Positions 1 through 6,100 of a DNA stretch of 7,637 nucleotides are shown one piece after another. Origin of the DNA: Rhodospirillales bacterium (GTDB lineage: Bacteria > Pseudomonadota > Alphaproteobacteria > SMXQ01). The number at the start of each line of letters is the position of its first letter. Within the stretch, counting starts at the first letter, position 1. The notes beneath the pieces were generated by a model that was not told where the DNA came from, made no database searches, and worked only from the letters and a program-made list of their open reading frames with translations. The stretch is taken from positions 1 through 7,637 of the forward strand of contig JAHEKA010000097.1 in NCBI GenBank assembly GCA_024638585.1. The letters run 5' to 3'. The translations under genes were made by a program, and so were the position numbers.

Positions 1-714
1 GAAGGTAATCACGGCAATTGCCATGACCCCGACGGCGACGATGACCAGACCGGACAGGGCGCCGGTGCGGCCCAGTTCCAAGGTGGCGGCGATGGCCGAA
101 GGCAGTTCGGCGACGATGCCGCCGAAGATGATCAGCGAAATGCCGTTGCCGACGCCGCGGGCGGTGATCTGCTCGCCCAGCCACATCAGGAAGATGGTGC
201 CGCCCACCAGGGTGATTACCGTGGAGAGGCGGAAGAAATACCCCGGGTCGCCCACCGCGGGTCCGGCGGACGACGTCATCCCCTCCAGCCCGACGGCGAT
301 TCCATAGCCTTGCACCGTGGCCAGGATCACCGTGCCGTATCGGGTGTATTGGTTGATCTTTTTCTGGCCCTGCTCGCCTTCCTTCTTCAGCGCCTCCAGC
401 TTGGGCGACACCGACGTCATCAGCTGCATGATGATAGCCGAGGAGATGTAGGGCATGATGGACAGCGCGAAGATCGCCATGCGCTCCACCGCACCGCCGG
501 CAAAGATGTTGAACATGCCGAGAAGGCCGCCCTGCTGCTGGGCGAAAATATCGGCCAGAGCCTGAGGATCGATGCCGGGAAGCGGCACATAGGTGCCGAG
601 CCGGTAGACGCACAAAACGCCGAGCGTAAACCAGATACGCTTCTTCAGCTCGGTCGCCTTGGCGAAGGCGCCGAAATTGATGTTAGCGGCTAGTTGTTCA
701 GCGGCAGAGGCCAT
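1..714 (-). CDS. secY: Protein translocase subunit SecY, N-terminal 238 residues (cut by window edge)
   Basis: SecY is the channel subunit of the SecYEG translocon in the inner membrane; it passes unfolded proteins outward and lets membrane segments exit sideways. I translated this from the minus strand. It starts MASAAEQLAANINFGAF and stays open to base 1, so about half of a roughly 440-residue protein is seen. Visible parts: a cytoplasmic amphipathic N-terminus (1-25), TM1 near 27-43 ending in YVPLPGID, a plug region near 60-76 (GMFNIFAGGA), TM2 near 77-98, and TM3 to TM6 near 125-145, 160-181, 190-206 and 221-238. The conserved LGEQITARGVGNGISLIIF lies at 179-197. The start is supported by GGAG seven bases upstream. 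It is the usual distal gene of the spc operon, 53 nt after rplO. No frameshift is seen. The identity is secure; only the C-terminal half is unknown. Confidence 0.98.
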   Translation of the reverse strand, partial: MASAAEQLAANINFGAFAKATELKKRIWFTLGVLCVYRLGTYVPLPGIDPQALADIFAQQQGGLLGMFNIFAGGAVERMAIFALSIMPYISSAIIMQLMTSVSPKLEALKKEGEQGQKKINQYTRYGTVILATVQGYGIAVGLEGMTSSAGPAVGDPGYFFRLSTVITLVGGTIFLMWLGEQITARGVGNGISLIIFGGIVAELPSAIAATLELGRTGALSGLVIVAVGVMAIAVITF

Positions 715-767
715 GGGCCGTCTCCAACGTCAGCAGGTCACCGGCCGGGCGCACGACGCGCCGGGCG
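715..767 (-). other. rplO-secY gap with a GC-rich imperfect inverted repeat
   Basis: This 53-nt stretch is the longest gap in the window. Bases 748-752 (GGCGC) and 758-762 (GCGCC) pair around a 5-nt loop. After one mismatch, 744-746 and 764-766 could pair as well. No T-run follows in the direction of transcription, so it does not look like an intrinsic terminator. The secY ribosome-binding site lies downstream at 722-725. The inverted repeat is seen directly; any role is a guess. Confidence 0.4.
722..725 (-). promoter_or_regulatory. Ribosome-binding site of secY
   Basis: Read on the minus strand this is GGAG, seven bases (ACGGCCC) before the secY ATG at 714-712. It lies in the 53-nt rplO-secY gap and fixes the SecY start. 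It belongs to a GGAGACGGC stretch that also precedes rplV and rpmD. Confidence 0.75.
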
Positions 768-1322
768 TTACTCTCCCTTGTCCCCGTCTTCAGCCTTGCC
801 TTCTGCATTCTGGGCTGCGATCTTCTTGCCCCGGTTGCGCTTTTTTTCGGACCTTTCGCGCTTGACCCGGGTCAGGGTCACGGTTCCCCCCGCGGCTTCG
901 ATCGCCGCCTTGGCCGGCCCAGTGGCACCGGCCACTTCCAGCGCGACCTTGGCCTTGATCTCCCCGTTGCCCAGCACGCGAACGCCATCCCGCAGATGGG
1001 TGACGATCCCGCTTTCCTTCAGCACCGCCTCGGTGATGGGCTTGGCGGCATCCAGGACCTTCTTGTCGATCGCCTCTTGGAGCCTGTCCAGGCCGATCTC
1101 CGAAAAGCGCAGGCCGTGAATATTGTTGAAACCGCGCTTGGGCAGGCGGCGGTGCAACGGCATCTGGCCGCCCTCGAACCCCTTGATGGCGACGCCGGAG
1201 CGCGACTTCTGGCCCTTCATGCCCCGGCCCGCGGTCGTGCCGCTGCCGGAACCGATGCCGCGGCCCACGCGGGTGCGGGCCTTGCGGGCGCCGGGCTTGT
1301 CGCTGATCTCGTTCAATCTCAT
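768..1322 (-). CDS. rplO: 50S ribosomal protein L15
   Basis: L15 is a late-assembling large-subunit protein that threads a long basic N-terminal arm into 23S rRNA. The product has 184 residues. The glycine- and arginine-rich arm (about 14-65) holds [22 protein letters not shown] and [18 protein letters not shown]. The globular L15/L18e-like domain follows (about 70-155), including [10 protein letters not shown]. The protein is longer than the about 144 residues of E. coli L15. The surplus is partly a charged tail from about 153 on, first basic ([14 protein letters not shown]) and then acidic and Gly-rich. Where many homologues read GKGKT in the arm, this one has GSGTT. The start is preceded by AGGA nine bases upstream. 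It lies 30 nt after rpmD and 53 nt before secY and ends in TAA. The family call is certain. Confidence 0.98.
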   Translation of the reverse strand: MRLNEISDKPGARKARTRVGRGIGSGSGTTAGRGMKGQKSRSGVAIKGFEGGQMPLHRRLPKRGFNNIHGLRFSEIGLDRLQEAIDKKVLDAAKPITEAVLKESGIVTHLRDGVRVLGNGEIKAKVALEVAGATGPAKAAIEAAGGTVTLTRVKRERSEKKRNRGKKIAAQNAEGKAEDGDKGE

Positions 1323-1352
1323 GATGCTCTATCCTGATCCTGCTGCGGCCCG

Positions 1353-1541
1353 TTAGGTGCCGTCTTCGACCCTGACGAGGTGGGACACCTTATTGATCAT
1401 GCCACGAACCGAAGGCGTATCGGGAAGCTCGCGGCTGCGGTTGATCTTATTGAGGCCCAGCCCGACCAGTGTGGCCCGCTGGTCCTTGGGCCGCCGGATC
1501 GGACTCTTGATCTGGGTAACGCGGATCGTTTTGTCAACCAT
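1353..1541 (-). CDS. rpmD: 50S ribosomal protein L30
   Basis: L30 is a small large-subunit protein found in most but not all bacteria. The product has 62 residues, starting [17 protein letters not shown]. The body matches the family: an IRVTQ strand, then [20 protein letters not shown] (22-41), then the C-terminal helix and strand [17 protein letters not shown]. The reading frame is open further upstream to an ATG at 1604, but that extension is Arg/Pro-rich and lies inside rpsE. The ATG at 1541 gives the normal length and has a GGGGAG site seven bases upstream. This start overlaps the end of rpsE by 8 nt (ATGGTTGA), which suggests that L30 translation depends on ribosomes finishing S5. It ends in TAA, 30 nt before rplO. 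Confidence 0.97.
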   Translation of the reverse strand: MVDKTIRVTQIKSPIRRPKDQRATLVGLGLNKINRSRELPDTPSVRGMINKVSHLVRVEDGT

Positions 1542-2121
1542 CTGCCGTCTCCCCGGCCTCGGTTTCCGGTGCGGCCTCGGCCTCCGCCTTGGGCGCGGCT
1601 CCACCGAACAGGTCGCTCACCTTCTTGGAGCGCCGGGCCGCCACCATGCGGGGCGAATTGAGGTTCTGCAAGGCATCGAAGGTGGCCTTGACCATATTGT
1701 AGGGATTGGCCGAGCCCATCGACTTGGTCACGATGTCGTGGATACCGACGGTTTCGAACACCGCACGCATCGGTCCGCCGGCGATGATGCCGGTGCCCGC
1801 GGGCGCGGCGCGCAGGATCACCCGGCCGGCCCCGAAACGGCCCCGAACGTCGTGATGCAAGGTATGTCCGTCGCGGATGGGAACCCGGATCATCCGGCGC
1901 TTGGCCTGTTCGGTGGCCTTACGGATGGCTTCGGGCACCTCGCGTGCCTTGCCCGCGCCGTAGCCGACCCGGCCCTTGGTGTCGCCGACCACCACCAGCG
2001 CGGCAAAGCCGAACCGGCGCCCGCCCTTCACCACCTTGGCGACGCGGTTGATGCTTACCAGCTTATCGACCAGATCGCTGTCCTGGTTGTCCCGTTCCTG
2101 CCTGTTCGGTCTGCGTGCCAT
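1534..2121 (-). CDS. rpsE: 30S ribosomal protein S5
   Basis: S5 sits at the mRNA entry side of the small subunit and contributes to decoding accuracy. The product has 195 residues against about 167 in E. coli. The N-terminal dsRNA-binding-type domain (about 15-80) contains [18 protein letters not shown]; the VKGGRR loop (31-36) is where spectinomycin-resistance changes occur in other bacteria, and it looks wild type. The C-terminal domain (about 88-160) contains [15 protein letters not shown] and [13 protein letters not shown]. Residues from about 174 on form an Ala/Glu-rich tail ([19 protein letters not shown]) absent from the core family and presumably disordered. The start is backed by AAAGGGG six bases upstream, 11 nt after rplR. 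The TGA stop lies inside the start of rpmD. The identity is certain. Confidence 0.98.
   Translation of the reverse strand: MARRPNRQERDNQDSDLVDKLVSINRVAKVVKGGRRFGFAALVVVGDTKGRVGYGAGKAREVPEAIRKATEQAKRRMIRVPIRDGHTLHHDVRGRFGAGRVILRAAPAGTGIIAGGPMRAVFETVGIHDIVTKSMGSANPYNMVKATFDALQNLNSPRMVAARRSKKVSDLFGGAAPKAEAEAAPETEAGETADG
1549..1554 (-). promoter_or_regulatory. Ribosome-binding site of rpmD, inside rpsE
   Basis: The minus strand reads GGGGAG, seven bases before the rpmD ATG, within the last codons of rpsE. It decides the L30 start at 1541 over the upstream in-frame ATG at 1604. Confidence 0.75.
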
Positions 2122-2132
2122 ACCCGGCCCCT

Positions 2133-2492
2133 TTAAAAATTCAATCCAGCTTCGCGCGCGGCATCGGCCAGCGCCTTGACCCGGCCATGGAAGATATACC
2201 CACCGCGGTCGAAAACCACGCTTTCAACCCCATTGGCCTTGGCGCGGGCGGCGATCAGCTTACCGACTTCTGCCGCCGCTTCACGGTCGGCACCGGTCTT
2301 GGTCTTGCCCTTGAGATCCTTGTCCAGCGTCGATGCCGCGGCAAGGGTCTTGCCCTCAACGTCGTCGATGACCTGGGCATAGATGTGCTTGGAGGAACGA
2401 AACACGCTGAGCCGCGGCCGCTTGCTCTTACGGTTCAGCTGGTTACGCACCCTGCGCCGGCGGCGCTTGAACAGGTCTTTGTTGCTCAACAT
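2133..2492 (-). CDS. rplR: 50S ribosomal protein L18
   Basis: L18 binds 5S rRNA and, with L5, brings it into the central protuberance of the large subunit. The product has 119 residues. It opens with a strongly basic RNA-binding stretch ([20 protein letters not shown], 8-27). The fold then shows [17 protein letters not shown] (28-44), a Lys-rich linker, [24 protein letters not shown], and the family ending [17 protein letters not shown]. Its length fits the family. The ribosome-binding site is weak (AAGGG close to the ATG), and the start lies only 11 nt after the rplF stop, so it probably relies on ribosomes coming from rplF. It ends in TAA, 11 nt before rpsE. Confidence 0.98.
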   Translation of the reverse strand: MLSNKDLFKRRRRRVRNQLNRKSKRPRLSVFRSSKHIYAQVIDDVEGKTLAAASTLDKDLKGKTKTGADREAAAEVGKLIAARAKANGVESVVFDRGGYIFHGRVKALADAAREAGLNF

Positions 2493-2503
2493 GGCCCTTG
2501 GTC

Positions 2504-3037
2504 CTACTTCTTCTTGCCTTCCTTGCGGAGGATGTATTCGCCCTCGTAGCGAACGCCCTTGCCCTTGAAGGGCTCGGGCGGGCGAAACGCACGAATCTCT
2601 GCCGCCACCTGGCCGACCTGTTGGCGATTGGCGCCGCTAACGGCAATCGCGGTGGGGCGTTCGCAGGCGATCGAGATGCCTTCCGGGATCGGATAGGTGA
2701 TGGGATGGGAATAGCCCAATTGCAGCACCAGGTTCTTGCCTTCGACCTGGGCGCGATAGCCAACCCCCTGAATTTCAAGCGCCTTTGAGAATCCCTCACC
2801 AACACCGGAGATGATGTTGCTGACCAGGGTCCGGCTCATGCCCCACATGGTGCGGGCCCGCTTGCTGTTGCCCCGAGGCGAGACCGTGACCTGGTTATCG
2901 GCCAACGAGACCTCGACCTCGGGCGCGACCTCAACCGAAAGCTCGCCCAGCTTGCCCTTGGCGGAGACCTCCTGGCCCGACACGTTGACGGTCACTCCGT
3001 CGGGAATAGGGACCGGATTCTTGCCGATACGCGACAT
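2504..3037 (-). CDS. rplF: 50S ribosomal protein L6
   Basis: L6 lies near the sarcin-ricin loop and the factor-binding site of the large subunit. The product has 177 residues, the standard length. It has the two tandem L6 domains: domain 1 (about 1-82, starting [15 protein letters not shown]) and domain 2 (about 83-177), which carries GVGYRA (91-96) and the signature [19 protein letters not shown] near the end. The Lys-rich terminus EGKKK is normal. The frame is open upstream to an ATG at 3157, but that part overlaps rpsH and does not resemble L6. The ATG at 3037 has AAGGAG six bases upstream. It lies 28 nt after rpsH and 11 nt before rplR and ends in TAG. Confidence 0.98.
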   Translation of the reverse strand: MSRIGKNPVPIPDGVTVNVSGQEVSAKGKLGELSVEVAPEVEVSLADNQVTVSPRGNSKRARTMWGMSRTLVSNIISGVGEGFSKALEIQGVGYRAQVEGKNLVLQLGYSHPITYPIPEGISIACERPTAIAVSGANRQQVGQVAAEIRAFRPPEPFKGKGVRYEGEYILRKEGKKK

Positions 3038-3043
3038 CTTGAA

Positions 3044-3049
3044 CTCCTT
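3044..3049 (-). promoter_or_regulatory. Ribosome-binding site of rplF
   Basis: The minus strand reads AAGGAG, six bases (TTCAAG) before the ATG at 3037-3035. It settles the L6 start against the longer in-frame option at 3157. Confidence 0.85.
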
Positions 3050-3065
3050 ATCGACCCTTGGCGCC

Positions 3066-3464
3066 CTAGAACACCTGACACAAGACTTCGCCGCCCACAT
3101 TGGCCTCCCGCGCGTCGGCGTCGGACATGACGCCCCGGGGGGTGGACAGAACGGCAATGCCCAGGCCGTTGAACGGGCGCGGCAGATCCTTGATCTTCGA
3201 ATAGACCCTGCGGCCCGGTTTCGAGACCCGGCGGATGGTCCGGATCACGGGCTCACCTTCATGGTATTTGAGCTCGATCTTGATCTCCGCGAGACCGGGT
3301 GAAACCTCATGCCGCTCGAAACCGCGGATGTATCCTTCCTTCTCCAGCACATGCAGCACATTGGCGCGCAGGTTGGAGGCCGGCGTGTTGACGCTGGAGA
3401 GCTTACGGGTCTGGGCATTCCGGATCCGTGTGAGCATATCCCCAAGAGGGTCGGTCATTGCCAT
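3066..3464 (-). CDS. rpsH: 30S ribosomal protein S8
   Basis: S8 is a primary 16S rRNA-binding protein of the central domain. In E. coli it also represses the spc operon by binding mRNA near rplE. The product has 132 residues, beginning [18 protein letters not shown]. The N-terminal domain is about 1-70. The C-terminal domain carries [10 protein letters not shown] (81-90) and the family signature [16 protein letters not shown] (100-115), then GGEVLCQVF at the end. AAGGAG lies nine bases before the first ATG; the second Met, two codons on, is a less likely start. The gene is 19 nt after rpsN and 28 nt before rplF and ends in TAG. Whether it autoregulates here cannot be decided: I found no convincing S8 target at rplX-rplE. 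Confidence 0.98.
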   Translation of the reverse strand: MAMTDPLGDMLTRIRNAQTRKLSSVNTPASNLRANVLHVLEKEGYIRGFERHEVSPGLAEIKIELKYHEGEPVIRTIRRVSKPGRRVYSKIKDLPRPFNGLGIAVLSTPRGVMSDADAREANVGGEVLCQVF

Positions 3465-3473
3465 ACCTTGGAT

Positions 3474-3479
3474 CTCCTT
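3474..3479 (-). promoter_or_regulatory. Ribosome-binding site of rpsH
   Basis: AAGGAG on the minus strand lies nine bases before the ATG at 3464-3462, in the 19-nt rpsN-rpsH gap. It supports the first of the two Met codons in MAMTDPLG. Confidence 0.75.
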
Positions 3480-3483
3480 CCCC

Positions 3484-3789
3484 TTACCAACTCGACTTGA
3501 CCATGCCCGGGACCTGGCCGTTGGCGGCCAATTCCCGTAGCGCGATGCGGCTAAGGCGGAACTTGCGGTAGACGCCGCGAGGCCGCCCGGTCAGCTCGCA
3601 ACGGCGCTGGATGCGCACGGCGCTGGAATTGCGCGGCAACTCGGCGAGCTTGAGACGCGCGGCAAAGCGCTCCTCCGCCGGCAGCGACCGGTCACTGGCG
3701 ATTGCCTTTAATTTGGCGCGGCGCGCGGCAAACTTGCGCACCAACCTCTGGCGCCTCTTGTTCTTCTCAATGGCACTGATCTTCGCCAT
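3484..3789 (-). CDS. rpsN: 30S ribosomal protein S14, long zinc-free form
   Basis: S14 belongs to the head of the small subunit and joins late in assembly. The product has 101 residues, exactly the long type. The family signature lies near 60-75 ([18 protein letters not shown]), and the end reads [11 protein letters not shown]. There is only one cysteine (C64), so the two CxxC pairs that hold zinc in the short form are absent; this is the zinc-independent version. The N-terminal half is rich in Lys and Arg and probably contacts rRNA. GGAGG lies nine bases before the ATG. The gene is 36 nt after rplE and 19 nt before rpsH, its normal spc position, and ends in TAA. Confidence 0.98.
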   Translation of the reverse strand: MAKISAIEKNKRRQRLVRKFAARRAKLKAIASDRSLPAEERFAARLKLAELPRNSSAVRIQRRCELTGRPRGVYRKFRLSRIALRELAANGQVPGMVKSSW

Positions 3790-3798
3790 GGAAAGAAA

Positions 3799-3803
3799 CC
3801 TCC
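3799..3803 (-). promoter_or_regulatory. Ribosome-binding site of rpsN
   Basis: A perfect GGAGG on the minus strand lies nine bases (TTTCTTTCC) before the rpsN ATG at 3789-3787, in the rplE-rpsN gap. It is one of the strongest sites in the window by match. Confidence 0.75.
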
Positions 3804-3825
3804 GTCCTTTCTTCTTTCCCGCCGC

Positions 3826-4392
3826 TTAATCGCCGAACGGGAAATCAAATCCCTGCAGCAACACCTTCGCCTCCTCGTCCGAACCGGCCGTGGTAACGAT
3901 GGTGACATCCATGCCCCTGATCTCGTCGATCTGGTCGTAATCGATTTCCGGAAACACGATCTGCTCCCGCAAGCCCAGGGAATAATTGCCCCGCCCATCG
4001 AAGCTGCGCGGCGAAAGACCGCGGAAGTCTCTCACGCGGGGCAGAGCGATGTTGACCAGGCGGTCGAGAAACTCGTACATGCGCGCGCGGCGGAGCGTCA
4101 CCTTGCAGCCGATGGGCATGCCTTCGCGCAGCTTGAAATTGGCGACCGACTTCTTGGCCCGAATGACAATGGGCTTCTGGCCGGTGATCGAGGCAAGCTC
4201 GCCCGCCGCCGAATCGAGCTTCTTGGAGTCGCCGATCGCTTCGCCGATCCCCATATTGACGACGATCTTCTCGATCCTCGGCACGCTCATGGGATTGGCG
4301 TATTCGAACGCGTCCTGCAGCGACTTCTTCACGACCGTGTCGTAGTGCTCCTTCATCTTGGGCACGTAAATCTCGCTCGCCTCGGCCATCAT
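3826..4392 (-). CDS. rplE: 50S ribosomal protein L5
   Basis: L5 binds 5S rRNA with L18 in the central protuberance and contacts the P-site tRNA and the small-subunit head. The product has 188 residues, slightly above the about 179 of E. coli. Recognisable parts are [15 protein letters not shown] (38-52), the [19 protein letters not shown] stretch (71-89), the [21 protein letters not shown] region (105-125), and the C-terminal [20 protein letters not shown] (147-166). The gene opens with two adjacent ATG codons; GAGG lies five bases from the first and eight from the second, so translation may start at 4392 or 4389. It lies 40 nt after rplX and 36 nt before rpsN and ends in TAA. Confidence 0.98.
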   Translation of the reverse strand: MMAEASEIYVPKMKEHYDTVVKKSLQDAFEYANPMSVPRIEKIVVNMGIGEAIGDSKKLDSAAGELASITGQKPIVIRAKKSVANFKLREGMPIGCKVTLRRARMYEFLDRLVNIALPRVRDFRGLSPRSFDGRGNYSLGLREQIVFPEIDYDQIDEIRGMDVTIVTTAGSDEEAKVLLQGFDFPFGD

Positions 4393-4432
4393 TCCTTCCT
4401 CAAATCCTTGCCCGCCAGGGGTGCCTTGCCGC

Positions 4433-4747
4433 TCAAACGTCGATCACTTCGCCGGAGCGCTTCGCGACCCGGACCTTGCGCCCGCCTTCGAGCACCTTGA
4501 AGGTGACCCGGGTCGGCTTGTCGTCCTTCGGATCGAGCAGGGCGACGTTGGAGACATGGATCGACGCTTCCTTGTCGACGATGCCGGGCGGCTGGCCCTG
4601 GCCACCGCGGTAATGCCGCTTGACCATATTAACGCCCTGTACAATGACCCGATCCTTGGACCGCAAGACCTTGAGAACACTGCCCTTCTTGCCTTTGTCC
4701 CGGCCCGTGAGCACGGTCACCGTATCGCCCTTCCTGATCTTCTTCAT
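4433..4747 (-). CDS. rplX: 50S ribosomal protein L24
   Basis: L24 is an early-binding protein that starts 50S assembly and sits by the nascent-chain exit. The product has 104 residues, matching E. coli. The KOW motif is near 4-35 ([24 protein letters not shown], quoted in two parts: [12 protein letters not shown] and [12 protein letters not shown]). It is followed by the loop [20 protein letters not shown] (38-57) and [12 protein letters not shown]. It lies 30 nt after rplN. The leader is odd: the best purine match, AAGGA, lies about 16 bases upstream of the ATG, too far for normal pairing, so initiation may depend on coupling to rplN. No better in-frame ATG, GTG or TTG start is seen. It ends in TGA. 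Confidence 0.97.
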   Translation of the reverse strand: MKKIRKGDTVTVLTGRDKGKKGSVLKVLRSKDRVIVQGVNMVKRHYRGGQGQPPGIVDKEASIHVSNVALLDPKDDKPTRVTFKVLEGGRKVRVAKRSGEVIDV

Positions 4748-4777
4748 GGCAATTACCGATTGTTCCTTGTCCCCGCC

Positions 4778-5146
4778 CTACAGCACTTCCGGGGCGAGTG
4801 AGATGATCTTCATGTAGCCTTTGCCGCGCAGTTCGCGGGTGACGGGGCCGAAAATGCGGGTTCCGATGGGCTCGCCCGTGCCGTCGATCAGCACCGCCGC
4901 GTTGCGGTCGAAGCGGATGGCGCTGCCGTCGGCCCGGCGGATCTCCTTGGCCGTGCGGACGATGACCGCGCGCTGGATTTCGCCCTTCTTGACGCGGCCC
5001 CTGGGGATCGCCTCCTTGACCGAAACCACGATGACGTCACCGACGCCCGCAGACATGCGCTTGGAACCCCCCAGCACCTTGATGCACTGGACCCGGCGCG
5101 CGCCCGAATTGTCGGCCACCTCCAGGTTGGTTTGCATCTGGATCAT
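4778..5146 (-). CDS. rplN: 50S ribosomal protein L14
   Basis: L14 lies at the subunit interface and forms intersubunit contacts with 16S rRNA; its surface is also the docking site of the silencing factor RsfS. The product has 122 residues, the family length. It begins [20 protein letters not shown], holds the [20 protein letters not shown] region (42-61) and [13 protein letters not shown] (95-107), and ends [11 protein letters not shown] as in E. coli. It is classically the first gene of the spc operon, but here it follows rpsQ by only 33 nt, leaving little room for a separate promoter. The leader has AAAGGG eight bases upstream, a modest match. It ends in TAG. Confidence 0.98.
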   Translation of the reverse strand: MIQMQTNLEVADNSGARRVQCIKVLGGSKRMSAGVGDVIVVSVKEAIPRGRVKKGEIQRAVIVRTAKEIRRADGSAIRFDRNAAVLIDGTGEPIGTRIFGPVTRELRGKGYMKIISLAPEVL

Positions 5147-5179
5147 CGGATCAACCCTTTCCCAACTAACCGGCGTGCC

Positions 5180-5416
5180 TTAGGCATCTCCGGAAAGAAC
5201 CTGCCAACACTTGCGCTTGGAGATCGGACGGCATTCCTCGATCCGGACCTTGTCGCCGACCTTGTAAGCGTTGTTTTCATCATGAGCGGCGAACTTCTTC
5301 GAGCGCATGATCACCTTCTTCACCAAAGGGTGCATGAACCGGCGATCGACGCGCACGATCACCGTCTTGTCGCCCTTATCGGAAACCACCGTGCCCTGCA
5401 TTATCCGCTTCGACAT
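5180..5416 (-). CDS. rpsQ: 30S ribosomal protein S17
   Basis: S17 is a primary 16S rRNA-binding protein with an OB fold, needed early in small-subunit assembly. The product has 78 residues, a little short of the about 84 of E. coli. Features are [20 protein letters not shown] (6-25), the basic hairpin [19 protein letters not shown] (29-47), and the family signature [19 protein letters not shown] (53-71). It lies 47 nt after rpmC, one of the wider gaps here, with a weak ribosome-binding site (AGGCGG close to the ATG). It is the last gene of the classical S10 operon; the next gene, rplN, follows after 33 nt. It ends in TAA. Confidence 0.97.
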   Translation of the reverse strand: MSKRIMQGTVVSDKGDKTVIVRVDRRFMHPLVKKVIMRSKKFAAHDENNAYKVGDKVRIEECRPISKRKCWQVLSGDA

Positions 5417-5463
5417 AGCCGCCTGTTCCGTTCCTTAATTCGCTTCCCGTGCCGGCCCGCGCG

Positions 5464-5661
5464 CTAAGCGCTGTTGGCGGCGTTTTCGTTCATAATGGTT
5501 TGGATGCGGGCGATATCACGCCGCACCTGGCGCACCCGCGCCGTGTTCTCGAGCTGGCCGCTGGCCGCCTGGAACCGCAGGTTGAAGGCCTCTTTCTTGA
5601 GGTTCACCAATTCCGAGGCCAGTTCGTCGTGGCTCTTGGCCCGCACGTCTTCCGCCTTCAT
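5464..5661 (-). CDS. rpmC: 50S ribosomal protein L29
   Basis: L29 is a small two-helix protein at the polypeptide exit, near the docking sites of trigger factor and signal recognition particle. The product has 65 residues: [18 protein letters not shown], then the core helix [20 protein letters not shown] (18-37) and the signature [17 protein letters not shown]. The frame is open further upstream to an ATG at 5871, but that stretch lies inside rplP and does not look like L29. The ATG at 5661 gives the right length and has GAGGAG seven bases before it, in the last codons of rplP. Only one base separates the rplP stop from this start, so coupling is likely. It ends in TAG. Confidence 0.97.
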   Translation of the reverse strand: MKAEDVRAKSHDELASELVNLKKEAFNLRFQAASGQLENTARVRQVRRDIARIQTIMNENAANSA

Positions 5662-5662
5662 G

Positions 5663-6082
5663 CTAGCTCTCCTCGCCGACCCGGGTGACAAACCGGGTGC
5701 GGACCGGCAGCTTGGCCGCGGCCAATTCCAGGGCCTGGCGCGCGGTGGCCTGGTCGACCCCATCGATCTCGAACATGATGCGCCCGGGATGGACCCGACA
5801 GGCCCAGAATTCCGGCGTTCCCTTGCCCTTGCCCTGGCGCACTTCGGCGGGCTTCTGGCTGACCGGCACATCGGGGAACAGAAGCACCCAGACCCGGCCC
5901 GAACGCTTCATGGCGCGGGTGATGGCGCGCCGCGCCGCCTCGATCTGGCGCGCGGTGATCCGCTCCGGCTGCAGGGCCTTGAGGCCGAAAGAGCCGAAAT
6001 TGAGCCGCGTGCCGCCCTTGGCGGCGCCGTGGATCCGTCCCTTATGGGCCTTGCGGTATTTGGTTCGCTTGGGTTGAAGCAT
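5663..6082 (-). CDS. rplP: 50S ribosomal protein L16
   Basis: L16 helps place the A-site tRNA and organise the central protuberance. The product has 139 residues against about 136 in E. coli. It shows [19 protein letters not shown] at the start, FGSFGLKAL (29-37), [17 protein letters not shown] (40-56), [15 protein letters not shown] (83-97) and KLPVRTRFV near the end. R82 lines up with E. coli R81, the arginine hydroxylated by YcfD/RoxA. Two spots differ from most homologues I recall: VWVLLFPD (64-71) where an Arg usually follows the aliphatic residue (WIRVFPD), and VRQGKGKG where VRMGKGKG is usual. A GAGG site lies nine bases upstream. It is 18 nt after rpsC and 1 nt before rpmC, and ends in TAG. 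Confidence 0.98.
   Translation of the reverse strand: MLQPKRTKYRKAHKGRIHGAAKGGTRLNFGSFGLKALQPERITARQIEAARRAITRAMKRSGRVWVLLFPDVPVSQKPAEVRQGKGKGTPEFWACRVHPGRIMFEIDGVDQATARQALELAAAKLPVRTRFVTRVGEES
5669..5674 (-). promoter_or_regulatory. Ribosome-binding site of rpmC, inside rplP
   Basis: GAGGAG on the minus strand lies within the last codons of rplP, seven bases before the rpmC ATG. It fixes the L29 start at 5661 instead of the upstream in-frame ATG at 5871. Confidence 0.85.
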
Positions 6083-6100
6083 CTCTACCGTCCTCGGGCT

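Noticed and set aside
1357..2136. A 259-codon plus-strand open frame opposite rpmD and rpsE
   Set aside because: It lies entirely antisense to two clear ribosomal genes, has a composition-driven His/Gly/Ala/Arg makeup and no recognisable domain. Such frames are expected opposite GC-rich genes.
3038..3157. N-terminal extension of L6 to the ATG at 3157
   Set aside because: It overlaps rpsH, is Pro/Cys/Arg-rich unlike L6, and skips the AAGGAG site before 3037. The 177-residue form is the family length.
4393..4432. Possible S8 autoregulatory hairpin in the rplX-rplE gap
   Set aside because: The gap has a direct repeat of GGCAAGG and a weak CCC/GGG pairing, but I cannot build the helix with internal loop that S8 recognises in E. 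coli. A covariance search would be needed to revive it.
5461..5471. Short inverted repeat GCGC-TAA-GCGC at the rpmC stop
   Set aside because: The stem is only 4 bp with a 3-nt loop and no T-run follows. It is too short to call a terminator in GC-rich DNA.
5662..5871. N-terminal extension of L29 to the ATG at 5871
   Set aside because: It lies wholly inside rplP in another frame and would double the protein's size. The 65-residue form has a good ribosome-binding site.
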